From Lyngbya sp. HA4199-MV5 (GTDB taxonomy: Bacteria > Cyanobacteriota > Cyanobacteriia > Leptolyngbyales > Leptolyngbyaceae), in contig JAHHHL010000002.1 in the NCBI GenBank assembly GCA_019359375.1, positions 183,615-247,614 of the forward strand: a stretch of 64,000 nucleotides of DNA, in the 5' to 3' direction. A model generated the notes under the pieces. That model did not search any database and had not been told where the DNA came from. It was given only the letters and a program-made list of their open reading frames with translations. Below are positions 52,424 through 61,638 of this stretch, piece by piece. The translations under genes and the position numbers were made by a program. How positions within the stretch are numbered: position 1 is the first letter of the stretch; each line of letters opens with the position of its first letter.

Positions 52424-53404
52424 ATGCCAATTTATCTCTACTGGGGTGACGATAGTTTTGCGATCGCTCAGGCAGCAACCGCTCTACACCGGAAATTGCT
52501 TGATCCCGTCTGGAGCAGCTTTAACTACGACAAAATCACCGCCGAGCAGTCCGATGCCATGATGCAGGGCTTAAATCAGGCGATGACTCCCCCCTTTGGT
52601 GCGGCTCATCGTCTGGTCTGGCTCGCCGAAACGACGCTCTGCCAACGGTGCCCCGAAACCCTCTTGACGGAACTGGAACGGACGCTGCCAGACCTGCCAG
52701 ACACTACAACCCTCCTGCTGACGACTGGCAACAAGCCAGATAGCCGTCTGAAGTCCACCAAACTCTTGCAAAAGCACGCCACGATTCAAGAATTTCCCCT
52801 CATTCCGACCTGGAAAACCGATTTGCTGGTCAAGCAGGTGAAGCAGGTCGCGCAGGAAGTGGGGGTTAAGCTCACTGCTCATGGGGCAGAACTGCTGGCA
52901 GATCTGGTGGGCAACGATACGCGGCAACTGCACAGCGAGTTAGAAAAATTGCGGCTCTATGTTGGTGATGCGAAACAGCCGTTGGATGAAGTGGCGATCG
53001 CGACCCTTGTAACCGCCAGCAGCCAAAGTACTATCCAGCTAGCCGCTGCTATCCGCCAGGGACAAACCCCCCAGGCGCTCGATTTGATTGCGGACTTGTT
53101 GCGCCAAAATGAACCCGCGCTCCGCATTGTCAGCAGTTTGGTCACACAGTTTCGCACCTGGCTCTGGATTAAAGTGATGCGGGAAGCAGGCGAACGGAAC
53201 GAACAAGACATTGCCAAAGCCGCCGAACTGCGAAACCCGAAGCGCCTTTATTTTTTGCAAAAAGAGATTGAGTCGCTGTCATCGCATACCCTGGTACAAA
53301 CCCTGCCCGTGCTGCTAGAGCTAGAAGTCAGCCTCAAGCGAGGAGCCGATGAACTCATCACGCTACAAACAAAAATTATCGAACTCTGCGAGCTATGCCG
53401 CTGA
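52424..53404 (+). CDS. holA: DNA polymerase III delta subunit
   Basis: HolA opens the sliding clamp as part of the clamp loader. It has about 326 residues from ATG 52424 (MPIYLYWGDDSFAIAQA). The delta family pattern includes GDD at the N-terminus, LLLTTGNKPDSRLKSTKLLQKHATIQEF, LLADLVGNDTRQLHSELEKLRLY, and the C-terminal FLQKEIESLSSHTLVQTLPVLLELEVSLKRG. It lacks ATPase motifs, as expected. Confidence 0.92.
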   Translation: MPIYLYWGDDSFAIAQAATALHRKLLDPVWSSFNYDKITAEQSDAMMQGLNQAMTPPFGAAHRLVWLAETTLCQRCPETLLTELERTLPDLPDTTTLLLTTGNKPDSRLKSTKLLQKHATIQEFPLIPTWKTDLLVKQVKQVAQEVGVKLTAHGAELLADLVGNDTRQLHSELEKLRLYVGDAKQPLDEVAIATLVTASSQSTIQLAAAIRQGQTPQALDLIADLLRQNEPALRIVSSLVTQFRTWLWIKVMREAGERNEQDIAKAAELRNPKRLYFLQKEIESLSSHTLVQTLPVLLELEVSLKRGADELITLQTKIIELCELCR

Positions 53405-53544
53405 GGACGATCGCCCTCCTGCTTGAGGTAGTGAAACCCCTACCGATCGCCAATTTAAATGAATCAAGTCCTTGCCTTAAGATGATGGTGTTGAGCGTGA
53501 TGACAGTCCGCCCTGGCACACATTGATAGCAAAGATTTAAACCA

Positions 53545-53868
53545 ATGGGATTTTTTGATTCTGATATTGTCCAGCAAGAAGCCAAGCAACTCTTTGAGGA
53601 TTATCAATCGCTGATGGTGCTTGGGTCTGACTATGGGAAGTTCGATCGTGAAGGTAAAAAGCTGTTCATCGAGCAGATGGAAACCATGATGGAGCGCTAC
53701 CGCATCTTCATGAAGCGCTTTGAACTGTCAGAAGACTTCATGGCTCAAATGACTGTAGAGCAGTTACGCACGCAGCTTGGTCAATTTGGCATGACACCCC
53801 AACAAATGTTCGACCAGATGAACCGCACGCTGGAACGTATGAAAGCCGAAGTCGAAAAAACGGCGTAA
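53545..53868 (+). CDS. DUF1825-family protein
   Basis: The 107-residue, all-helical, acidic protein starts MGFFDSDIVQQEAKQLFEDYQSLMVLGSDYGKFDREGKK and is methionine-rich in the C-terminal half. DUF1825 is conserved almost only in cyanobacteria and its function is unknown. Confidence 0.9.
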   Translation: MGFFDSDIVQQEAKQLFEDYQSLMVLGSDYGKFDREGKKLFIEQMETMMERYRIFMKRFELSEDFMAQMTVEQLRTQLGQFGMTPQQMFDQMNRTLERMKAEVEKTA

Positions 53869-53869
53869 T

Positions 53870-53998
53870 AGTTTTTGGTTGTTAGTTTTTAGTTGTTAGA
53901 GTCATTGCCCAACAGCTAATAACTAATGCTGCAACGGTTGCTGACTTTGATTGTTAGAAGAATTGTCTAACAACCAACAACCAAAAACTAACAACTAT
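53870..53998. repeat. Inverted STRR block between convergent genes
   Basis: Left arm TAGTTTTTGGTTGTTAG, right arm CTAACAACCAACAACCAAAAACTAACAACTA. The arms are complementary over about 20 bp and lie exactly between the converging DUF1825 and PBP genes, where a bidirectional terminator would be expected. Confidence 0.7.
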
Positions 53999-54000
53999 CC

Positions 54001-55914
54001 TCACGGTCGGCTAAATTCTGAGGGCGATCGAAAGTTCTCTACGGGTACGCCTTGCAGTGCTTGCTGCATAAAGTCGCGCCATACCGGAGCCACGTAGCCG
54101 CCACCTGTCGCGCCTTTGCCGATTGGGCGGTAGTCATCATTCCCCACCCACACGGCGGTTGCAAGCTGCGGCACATAGCCCACAAACCAGATATCTCGTT
54201 CCGACGAGGTGGTACCCGTTTTACCAGCGGCTGGGCGATCGAGCCTCGCGGCAACGGCTGTCCCCCGGTTGATCACACCCTGCAACACGTCTGTCAACGA
54301 AGCAGTTGCCCACGGATCAAGTACCAGTTGTGGTTTGGGCGTATTGTCTAGCAACACGTTGCCTGTGCTATCTGTGACCTGCATGATCAGGGTCGTTTCG
54401 GAATACCAGCCGTTGCTGGCAAAGGTAGCATAGGCTCCAGCCATTTCGAGTGGGGTCAGGTCAACCGAACCCAGGGGAAGGGACACCACAGGCTCGATCG
54501 GGCTACGGATGCCGATCGTTCGCACCACATCGATTACCTTATTTAGCCCCACGTCTTGCCCAATGCGAACGGCTGGGACGTTGCGCGATTGTTCTAACGC
54601 CGATCGGATAGACATCGCACCACGGAAGGACTGATCGTAGTTTTGCGGCGAATAGTATTCATAGCCATCGGGATAGCTCACGGGCGTGTCCGAAACCGTT
54701 GATTCAGGCGTATAGCGACCAGACGCAAACGCTGTGTAGTAAACGAACGGCTTAAACGCCGAACCGGGCTGCCGAAGAGACTGCATTGCCCGGTTGTACT
54801 GGCTCTTGCGATAGTTCACCCCACCCACCATCGCTTTCACAAAATGAGTGCGTGGATCGACGGCTACCAGCGCCATCTGGTCGGCATAGATACCCTGGTT
54901 TAGCAAGCTTGCATGACCACGAGCGACTACATCTTCAGCAAGGCGTTGGAGCTTGGTATCCACCGTGGTTTGCACGCGCATACCGCCCTTCAGCACGGCA
55001 TCTTTCCCAAACCGCTTCGTCAATTCCTGCACCGCTGCCTCAGTGACATAGGGAATGGTGCTGCCTTGAAAAGAGGTAATTTTTCCCAGTTTGAGGGGCT
55101 GTTTCCGGGCAGCGGCTTCCTCTTGAGCGGTAATCCAGTTCAGACTTCTCATGCGGCGCAACACGGTTAGTTGCCGTTGCTTCGCCGCTTTGTAGTCAAT
55201 AAAAGGGCTAAGGCTTTCGGGAGCCTGAATCAGCCCTGCCATCATGGCAGATTCCGCCAGGGTCAGATTGGCAGACGATTTGCCAAAGTAGCTTTCAGCC
55301 GCCGTTTCAGCGCCATAGGTGTTATGTCCCCAGTAGACCTGGTTCAGGTACATCTCAAACACCTGACTCTTGGAAAAGATTTGCTCCAATCGCAGCGCCA
55401 GCACCGACTCTGCCACTTTGCGGCTGAATGCCCGCTTGGGGGTGAGGAACAAGTTTTTGACCAACTGCATGGTCAGGGTCGAGCCACCTTCAACCGTTGA
55501 ACCCGTTGACCAGTTTGCCAGGAACGCACGCAGAACAGCACCGGGATTGACCCCATGATGGGAGTAGAAGTAGCTGTCTTCGATCGCCAGCACCGATCGC
55601 TTGAGATTGGGCGAAATCTTGTCCAGCGGCACCACTTCCCGGTTTGCCTCACCGTGGATACTGGTCAGCAGTTTGCCCTTCACGTCATAAATATGCGTGG
55701 TCTCGCTGGGCACATAGCTGCGGAGAATACGGACATCCGGCAGGTTCCGAAAACTGATCGCTAAACCCACCAGCCCACCCGCCACCACCGAACTTGTGAG
55801 CATCGTTACGCCAAGCACCATGCCCCCTGTCACCTTGCCAACCGTTTTGACAATCTGATAGATCGTATCCGGTGCGCCCGGTTGTTTGCGTTGTTGAAGC
55901 GTATTGGATGCCAC
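54001..55914 (-). CDS. Class A penicillin-binding protein (PBP1A-like)
   Basis: This 637-residue bifunctional peptidoglycan synthase has one N-terminal TM helix at about 28-55. The glycosyltransferase domain carries catalytic E112 in EDSYFYSHHG and GGSTLTMQLVKNLFL. The transpeptidase domain carries S386-x-x-K389 (SAFK), SRN at 444-446 and KTG starting at K566. The N-terminus is cytoplasmic and the enzyme domains periplasmic. Confidence 0.95.
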   Translation of the reverse strand: MASNTLQQRKQPGAPDTIYQIVKTVGKVTGGMVLGVTMLTSSVVAGGLVGLAISFRNLPDVRILRSYVPSETTHIYDVKGKLLTSIHGEANREVVPLDKISPNLKRSVLAIEDSYFYSHHGVNPGAVLRAFLANWSTGSTVEGGSTLTMQLVKNLFLTPKRAFSRKVAESVLALRLEQIFSKSQVFEMYLNQVYWGHNTYGAETAAESYFGKSSANLTLAESAMMAGLIQAPESLSPFIDYKAAKQRQLTVLRRMRSLNWITAQEEAAARKQPLKLGKITSFQGSTIPYVTEAAVQELTKRFGKDAVLKGGMRVQTTVDTKLQRLAEDVVARGHASLLNQGIYADQMALVAVDPRTHFVKAMVGGVNYRKSQYNRAMQSLRQPGSAFKPFVYYTAFASGRYTPESTVSDTPVSYPDGYEYYSPQNYDQSFRGAMSIRSALEQSRNVPAVRIGQDVGLNKVIDVVRTIGIRSPIEPVVSLPLGSVDLTPLEMAGAYATFASNGWYSETTLIMQVTDSTGNVLLDNTPKPQLVLDPWATASLTDVLQGVINRGTAVAARLDRPAAGKTGTTSSERDIWFVGYVPQLATAVWVGNDDYRPIGKGATGGGYVAPVWRDFMQQALQGVPVENFRSPSEFSRP

Positions 55915-56412
55915 GACGACTTTAAATCCTTACAACGATTGAACAGGGCGGGGCTTCAGCGATCGCTCTTGCTGATAGACGCGATCGCATTACAGGTACT
56001 CAATCATACTATTCATGCCCGAAACGGAGGTATCCGCATGGCTTTAGCAGCAAGGTTAACATCATAACTACGGGATGGATGACAAAGCACGTTAAATTAA
56101 TGGCAGGCAGCTTGTTGGTAACTTTACAAACTAACGTGAGTACGGCTAAAAAAGTTTTCTAATAGTGGTGACCAAGCGAGAGTTGCTGGCGGGCTGTTTT
56201 GTGAAGCGTGGAGACAAGCAGAGGAAACCCGTTTTTAGAGTCAAGCCAAAGCGATCGCCTTTATCTCGAAGCGCTCCTGCATAAGGGGCAGATGAGTGCC
56301 CGACCCTACCTCCCTTCTCCTCACTCCTTACCCCTCACTCCTCACCTTCTTGCTGCAAAACTCCCAACTCCTACTAGACTTTTTAAGAGAGTGATTAGGC
56401 GAAAAAACGTTT
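55915..56412. other. Divergent intergenic region, 500 bp
   Basis: A short STRR run (ACTCCTC/ACCCCTCACTCCTCACC) lies at about 56316-56350. Nothing else is recognisable; several short ORFs lack support. Confidence 0.5.
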
Positions 56413-57603
56413 GTGGGGATTCTTGGGAGCATTGCGATCGCGGTGATTGGCGTTATCCTTCTCTTGCTGTTGGCATTAGAAGTGCAATATCGTCGCCGAC
56501 CGGGGAACAAGCTAGAGCTAACGGCTGGCAACTGGCAACTGGAGGTTTACGAGCCACAGCGCTATCTGCTGGTTGGTGAACTGGAGTTTCGGAACCTGAC
56601 TCAGCGGTTAGAGGTCATGGTGCCGGAAATTTGGGTGGAGGTAAAGCTGCTGTCGATCGCTAGTCTCAACGGCATTACAACCAGCACCCAGGTCATTCCG
56701 CGCTACAAAAATGCAGAGCCACGAGCGGATGGCTATTGGGAAGGGCATATCGTTAAGCGGGATCCGTCCCCGATCGAAATTCACGTCGAAATGCAAGGGC
56801 AAGATCTGAGCACTCTGAGAGTGGCGTGGATTCGCGTTCACTTTTTTAGCTATGGTCCCCAGGGAAGACTTCCCAGAGTGCGTCACGTCATTGTGCCCCT
56901 GACATTCCCTAGCCCCGAAGATTCTAAAAGCTGGCGACCCGCGACCAATGCCGATGTGCTGCCGATTCGCACTCACCTGTTAACCCATCTGGACAATCCT
57001 TTAGCCGTTGTACAGCGCTACGTGGTGCCCAATGCCCAGCCAGGGGATATTGTGACGATCGGGGAAACCCCGCTAGCCGTGATGCAAGGGCGCTTCCGCC
57101 ATCCCAGCGACGTAAAACCAGGATGGGTAGCGCGGCGGTTATGCTATCTCTTCTTACCCACCTCCAGTCTGGCAACCGCTTGTGGTTTGCAAACGCTGAT
57201 CGATCTAGTCGGTTCTGCCCGGGTGCTGGTTGCCTTTGCCGTAGGCGCGATCGCCAAGGTGCTGGGTAAACCGGGCGTGTTCTACCAACTGGCAGGCGAA
57301 CAAGCACGGCTGATTGATGATGTGACGGGCACGATTCCACCCTATGACCAGTTCATTGTGTTAGGTCCAGAAAACCCGCAGCAAGTGGTGGATCAAATCA
57401 AGCGTGAAACGGGTCTGTCAGCCGCGATCGTGGATGTCAACGATCTGAGAGCCGTGAAGATCCTGGCAGCCTCTTCTGACGTGACAACGGCGTTTCTCAA
57501 GCAAGCCCTGATCAAAAATCCAGCCGGGAATGCCAGCGAACAAACGCCTGTGGTACTCATTCGACCCGTCAAAGCGCCAGGAAAGCCATCGATCGCGGTC
57601 TAG
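56413..57603 (+). CDS. CofE-like protein (F420-0:gamma-glutamyl ligase-related), membrane-anchored
   Basis: The 396-residue protein starts with GTG at 56413, giving a hydrophobic anchor (LGSIAIAVIGVILLLLLALEVQY). Residues about 30-180 form a beta-rich domain I do not recognise. From about 185, RTHLLTHLDNPLAVVQRYVVPNAQPGDIVTIGETPLAVMQGR resembles the N-terminal part of CofE ligases, and PYDQFIVLGPENPQQVVDQIKRETG follows. Cyanobacteria often carry such proteins without evident ligase activity. Function is not established. Confidence 0.75.
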   Translation: MGILGSIAIAVIGVILLLLLALEVQYRRRPGNKLELTAGNWQLEVYEPQRYLLVGELEFRNLTQRLEVMVPEIWVEVKLLSIASLNGITTSTQVIPRYKNAEPRADGYWEGHIVKRDPSPIEIHVEMQGQDLSTLRVAWIRVHFFSYGPQGRLPRVRHVIVPLTFPSPEDSKSWRPATNADVLPIRTHLLTHLDNPLAVVQRYVVPNAQPGDIVTIGETPLAVMQGRFRHPSDVKPGWVARRLCYLFLPTSSLATACGLQTLIDLVGSARVLVAFAVGAIAKVLGKPGVFYQLAGEQARLIDDVTGTIPPYDQFIVLGPENPQQVVDQIKRETGLSAAIVDVNDLRAVKILAASSDVTTAFLKQALIKNPAGNASEQTPVVLIRPVKAPGKPSIAV

Positions 57604-57995
57604 TCCCGTTGTGCTGGCAACTTGAACAGCAGCCAGCATAATCACGACAAACGCGAGCCATTCCAGAAACGGGTTGTCCTACACAGTCACCTGTGTCATA
57701 ACCAATTCTCTAAATTTCGGTTACAAATCCTCGCAGGGGCTTACGGTCGTAAGCCCCTACAGACGATCCGATCGTGCTATCTTTTGGCGCTGGTATAACG
57801 CGATCTGGCGGTTCAAGTTGGCGTACCCAACGATCGGTATGCCGCTCTCCTCACTTGACGGACTATTACATATAGTGTTTGATGTGGGAGAAATTTGTTA
57901 AAGTACGCTAGATTCTGAGTACTCAAAAAATCTGGGTACTTCAAAACGAGTAAACCAAACGCTGATACCGATTCACCGTTACTTGGGCACGCCTT
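57604..57995. other. Intergenic region with a palindromic repeat
   Basis: AGGGGCTTACG (57735-57745) and CGTAAGCCCCT (57748-57758) form an 11-bp perfect stem with a 2-base loop, close to a dispersed cyanobacterial palindrome type. The rest, including a TACTCAAAAAATCTGGGTACTTC segment near 57919, shows no gene. Confidence 0.55.
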
Positions 57996-58532
57996 ATGGT
58001 TTCACAGATCGAAACCCCTTCACTGGATGTCAGTCATCAACTCACGCATCGGGTGGAGGGCTTGGTGCAGGTCTTTACCTGTTCACATCGCAGCTTTTTT
58101 ACCAACGTGATGGCGCAGGCGCTACGCATTGCGGGGCAGGGAACACCCGTGCTGGTGGTGCAGTTTCTCAAAGGCGGCATTGGTCAGGGGTACGACCATC
58201 CCGTACAGTTAGGTCAGAATCTGGATTGGATTCGCTGTAACTTGCCCCGTTGCATTGACACACCCCATCTGGATGAAGAGGAAACACGATCGCTCCTCGA
58301 ACTCTGGGCATACACGCGTGCGATCGTCCTTGAGGGCAAATACGAAATGGTTGTGCTGGATGAACTTAGTCTGGCTGTCAATTTTGGACTGATTGCCGAT
58401 ACCGAAGTGCTGTCGTTCTTAAAGCAACGCCCGCGCCATGTGGATGTCATTCTTACCGGACCCGAAATGCCGCGATCGCTCCTTGATGTAGCGGATCAAA
58501 TCACTGAACTTCGTCGCAGTCATCAGCCCTAG
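57996..58532 (+). CDS. CobO/BtuR-like protein without P-loop
   Basis: The 178-residue protein aligns along its length with cob(I)alamin adenosyltransferase CobO/BtuR: VLVVQFLKGG, the Walker B strand MVVLDELSLAVNFGLI, and VILTGPEMPRSLLDVADQITELRR. The Walker A loop, normally GxGKGKTT, is replaced by TCSHRSFFTNVMAQA, so ATP binding in the standard way is not possible. It is therefore probably not a functional adenosyltransferase and may have a regulatory or structural role. Confidence 0.82.
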   Translation: MVSQIETPSLDVSHQLTHRVEGLVQVFTCSHRSFFTNVMAQALRIAGQGTPVLVVQFLKGGIGQGYDHPVQLGQNLDWIRCNLPRCIDTPHLDEEETRSLLELWAYTRAIVLEGKYEMVVLDELSLAVNFGLIADTEVLSFLKQRPRHVDVILTGPEMPRSLLDVADQITELRRSHQP

Positions 58533-58645
58533 TGATTGGTGATTAGCCATGGGCGCGATCGCCGAATAGTTAGCGTGAATAGTCAAAGCAAGCACTGTCC
58601 AACTAGCCTCAATTGGCGAACTCATCAATTGGCGAACTCATTGGT

Positions 58646-59179
58646 ATGGCAAAAGACACCCTCAGCCTTACGGCTCTTAAGCAATATTTGAAAGATTGCC
58701 CACAGGAAGAACTTGTCAAGGACATTATTGAACTTTGCAAGCGCTTTCAACCTGTCAAGGATTATTATCAGCTCAAGCTTAATCCTGAAGATGAAACGCA
58801 TGTCATTGCAAAGTATAAGCAGACCATTGAGCATGAGTTTTTTCCTGCCCGTGGCTATGGTAAAGCGAGACTTTCCGTTGCGAAAAAGGCTGTCTCTGAG
58901 TACAAAAAGGTGTGCCGAAATCCTGCTAACTTGGCAGACATCATGCTGTTTTATGTGGAGCAAGGCGTAAAATTTACCAAAGCCTACGGAGATATTGACG
59001 AGCCTTTTTACAACAGCATGGAAAGTATGTATGATGCTGCCATCAAATGGGTAACAAAAAACGAACTCCAGGATGTTTTTCAAAAGCGTTTTCAAAAAAT
59101 TGTTGGGGACACATCCAGCATGGGCTGGGGCTTCCATGACGTACTCTCAGAAATTTATGAAGAGGTCTATGATTCGTAG
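58646..59179 (+). CDS. Conserved hypothetical protein (DUF6155-like)
   Basis: From the ATG at 58646 the protein has 177 residues (MAKDTLSLTALKQYLKDCPQEELVKDIIELCKRFQPVKDYY). It is helical and basic, with no membrane segment. It resembles proteins annotated DUF6155; function is unknown. The frame is open to 58613, but that part is a tandem duplication of CAATTGGCGAACTCAT in the leader. Confidence 0.72.
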   Translation: MAKDTLSLTALKQYLKDCPQEELVKDIIELCKRFQPVKDYYQLKLNPEDETHVIAKYKQTIEHEFFPARGYGKARLSVAKKAVSEYKKVCRNPANLADIMLFYVEQGVKFTKAYGDIDEPFYNSMESMYDAAIKWVTKNELQDVFQKRFQKIVGDTSSMGWGFHDVLSEIYEEVYDS

Positions 59180-59278
59180 CCGCCACCGTAGTTCGTGAAC
59201 TTTTTTATTGGTTTGGTGGTGGCTCATTCTATCAAGACTCATTGTTCTGTCAGGTCAACTCCTAATAGTTAAAAACGA

Positions 59279-59860
59279 ATGATTAAAAACGATACCTGGA
59301 TTACGCAAATGGCTGCAAAAGGTATGATTAGCCCCTTTGAGCCGCAATTGATGAGAAAGGTTGATGGGTTGCCCGTCATTTCCTACGGATTGAGCAGCTA
59401 TGGTTATGACCTGCGACTTTCACCATCCGAATTTCGGATTTTTAAGCACATTCCCGGTACAGTCGTTGATCCTAAAAATTTCAATCCCGCTAACTTAGAA
59501 CCCGCCCAACTTCATGAAGGCGAAGACGGTCATCACTTCATCTTGCCTGCTCATTCCTATGGTTTGGGGGTTGCCTTAGAGCGATTAGAAGTGCCCGAAA
59601 ATGTGACGGTGGTTTGTATTGGGAAAAGCACCTACGCCCGTTGCGGCATCATTGCAAATCTAACCCCGGCTGAGGCAGGTTGGCGCGGTTATTTGACGCT
59701 CGAATTTTCCAACTCATCCAGCGCTGACTGTCGGATTTACGCCAATGAAGGCGTTGTACAGTTGCTCTTTTTAGAAGGTGCACCCTGCGCGATTAGCTAC
59801 GAAACCCGACGCGGAAAATATCAGGATCAGCCGGAAAAGGTAACGCTAGCAAGAGTGTGA
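59279..59860 (+). CDS. dcd: dCTP deaminase
   Basis: The 193-residue trimeric enzyme converts dCTP to dUTP for thymidylate synthesis. Family signatures include SYGLSSYGYDLRLS, GKSTYARCGI, the catalytic Glu in TPAEAGWRGYLTLEFSN and GVVQLLFL. Confidence 0.95.
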   Translation: MIKNDTWITQMAAKGMISPFEPQLMRKVDGLPVISYGLSSYGYDLRLSPSEFRIFKHIPGTVVDPKNFNPANLEPAQLHEGEDGHHFILPAHSYGLGVALERLEVPENVTVVCIGKSTYARCGIIANLTPAEAGWRGYLTLEFSNSSSADCRIYANEGVVQLLFLEGAPCAISYETRRGKYQDQPEKVTLARV

Positions 59861-59897
59861 TAGCGATCGGCTCTTAGCGATCAGCCGTTAGCTTTTA

Positions 59898-60038
59898 TTT
59901 TTAGAGGCTGTCTGAGAAACATGGTCCGCAGCGGATGCGGAGCAGATGAAACGGATAGCTAACGCCTCTGAGCCGAAATTAACCATTCGCGACCTCCGGC
60001 TTAAATCCGTTGCCCACTGATTTGTCGCTTTTCAAAAA
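59898..60038 (+). mobile_element. MITE-like repeat family B, copy 2 (about 141 bp)
   Basis: Begins TTTTAGAGGCTGTCTGAGA and ends TTTGTCGCTTTTCAAAAAC, similar throughout to the inverted copy at 24707-24848. It lies between the convergent dcd and flavoprotein genes. Confidence 0.6.
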
Positions 60039-60041
60039 CCC

Positions 60042-60081
60042 TCTTATAGCTTCTGACCCTTGACTTCTGACTCCTGACTCC
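60042..60081. repeat. Short CTGACTC-type STRR
   Basis: CTTCTGACCCTTGACTTCTGACTCCTGACTCCTCA runs up to the end of the flavoprotein gene. Confidence 0.65.
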
Positions 60082-61572
60082 TCAGCTTTGCGATCGCCGC
60101 CAGCTAAAGAAGCCTTCTAGAAAATCTTGCCATTTGGTGTTTTGCTGCCATCTCAGGTGGTTCCATTCAGCGGCAGTCTGGTGGATGATTTCGGCTAGAG
60201 AGGAAGCTGGAAGAACGAGATCGGCGATCGCCTGAATGCTCAGCTTTTGCTGCATGGCAAGGGCGATCGCGGCAATGAGTTCTTCTGCCTGAGAACCAAC
60301 GATGTGTGCGCCCAACAGCGTGCCGTTGCGATGCACCAGCAGTTTGCAGAAGCCAGTGGTTTCTCCCTGCATTTGGGCTTTCGCTAGCGACTTGAAGGGC
60401 TGTCGGAGCACAACCACATTTTTGCCAAAGCGTTGTCTGGCTGAAGTCTCCGTATAACCGATGCGTGCCAGCGGTGGAGCGGTCGCGATCACGGAGAGCA
60501 CGGGACGATCGGGAATTGTGGCGATCGCCCAAAAGAGTGCGTTCTTGAGGACAATGGTTGCGTCAGCAATCGCTTGCTGAGACGTGTAAGCGCCATTTAC
60601 CAATCCACGGCAGGCATAGATGCGAGGGTTCGTCGTTTGCAGTTTGGCGTTCACAATCACGGTGGAGTCAGACATCTTGACATTAGCGGCTTCCAGGTTG
60701 AGCGGTTTCCAGTCAAAGGCTGGGGCAGTCGTTAGAATAATTTCGCTGGCTTCGATCGCGCGGTTGCCTGCCTGTACCCACTTACTCTGATCAATTTGCC
60801 GCACTTGAGTCACAGTGGTTCCGGTTAACACCTCGACTCCCTCTGCCTCTAGCTGTGCTTGAAGTAAAAACGCGGCTTCTAAATCTTCATCAGGAAGAAT
60901 GGTGGGAGTTGAAACAATCAGCGTGACGACTTGCCCCAGCCGCGCCAAGCTTTGCGCCAGTTCAACACCACTCGTGTCGTTGCCAATGATGACCAGGCGA
61001 TGCAGTGTCCTTGAGGTCGGCAGCTTTTGAAGAACTGCGCTGGCATTCAAAGAGCCAATCGTTGCTAAGCCATCAATGCCTGGAAGTGTGGGAGTAACCG
61101 AGCTAGAGCGCTGCTGCATGGACGATTTGACGACAACGGGGAGTTGCTCGATCGCCAGCAGGTAAGCGCGCGATCGCAGAGAGCGATCGTTCACTTGAAA
61201 CCCCAGCGCTGGCTTGCGATGAAACTCACCACAGCCCGAAAGTACATCAATCCCCATAGCAGAGAGGACTGAGGGAGACAGAGGATCGGCGATCGCCAAC
61301 TCTGCTGCTTTTGCCCAGTGTGTTGCTTGCTCCCAAACCGTCGTCGTTGAGGGAAATGCCAATCCATCCCAAAAGCCTAGCTGTGCTGCCCGTTGCATCT
61401 GGTAGAGCGTTTGCCCAACCTCAGTTAAAACCCGCGTGCTAAATTCATCACCAACGGCGGCACAGCCTTGCTCAACCAGTGCCACACGGGCTTTGAGATT
61501 GGCAGCCGTCATCGCTGCATGAATGCCAGCCACGCTGCTACCGATGACAACCAGATCGTAATCAACAGGCAT
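60082..61572 (-). CDS. FAD-dependent pyridine-nucleotide oxidoreductase lacking the redox disulfide
   Basis: The 496-residue protein has the FAD motif DLVVIGSSVAGIHAAMTAA, the NAD(P) motif LVIIGNDTSGVELAQSLARLG, and a C-terminal dimerisation domain of the mercuric reductase/lipoamide dehydrogenase type (LLGAHIVGSQAEELIAAIALAMQ, HQTAAEW). The segment after the first beta strand reads EQGCAAVGDEFSTRV, where disulfide reductases have GGTCxNxGCxPSK, so the active disulfide is absent. It may be an NADH or NADPH oxidase or a quinone reductase. A mercury or lipoamide role is excluded on this evidence. Confidence 0.83.
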   Translation of the reverse strand: MPVDYDLVVIGSSVAGIHAAMTAANLKARVALVEQGCAAVGDEFSTRVLTEVGQTLYQMQRAAQLGFWDGLAFPSTTTVWEQATHWAKAAELAIADPLSPSVLSAMGIDVLSGCGEFHRKPALGFQVNDRSLRSRAYLLAIEQLPVVVKSSMQQRSSSVTPTLPGIDGLATIGSLNASAVLQKLPTSRTLHRLVIIGNDTSGVELAQSLARLGQVVTLIVSTPTILPDEDLEAAFLLQAQLEAEGVEVLTGTTVTQVRQIDQSKWVQAGNRAIEASEIILTTAPAFDWKPLNLEAANVKMSDSTVIVNAKLQTTNPRIYACRGLVNGAYTSQQAIADATIVLKNALFWAIATIPDRPVLSVIATAPPLARIGYTETSARQRFGKNVVVLRQPFKSLAKAQMQGETTGFCKLLVHRNGTLLGAHIVGSQAEELIAAIALAMQQKLSIQAIADLVLPASSLAEIIHQTAAEWNHLRWQQNTKWQDFLEGFFSWRRSQS

Positions 61573-61605
61573 AAAAAGAGAGGAGAGAGGGGTAAGGGGT
61601 GAGGA
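61573..61605. repeat. Short STRR between flavoprotein and CobD-like genes
   Basis: AGAGAGGAGAGAGGGGTAAGGGGTGAGG in a 66-bp gap. Confidence 0.5.
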
Positions 61606-61638
61606 TTTGCACTGTGAATAGACGACTCAACACCAGTC

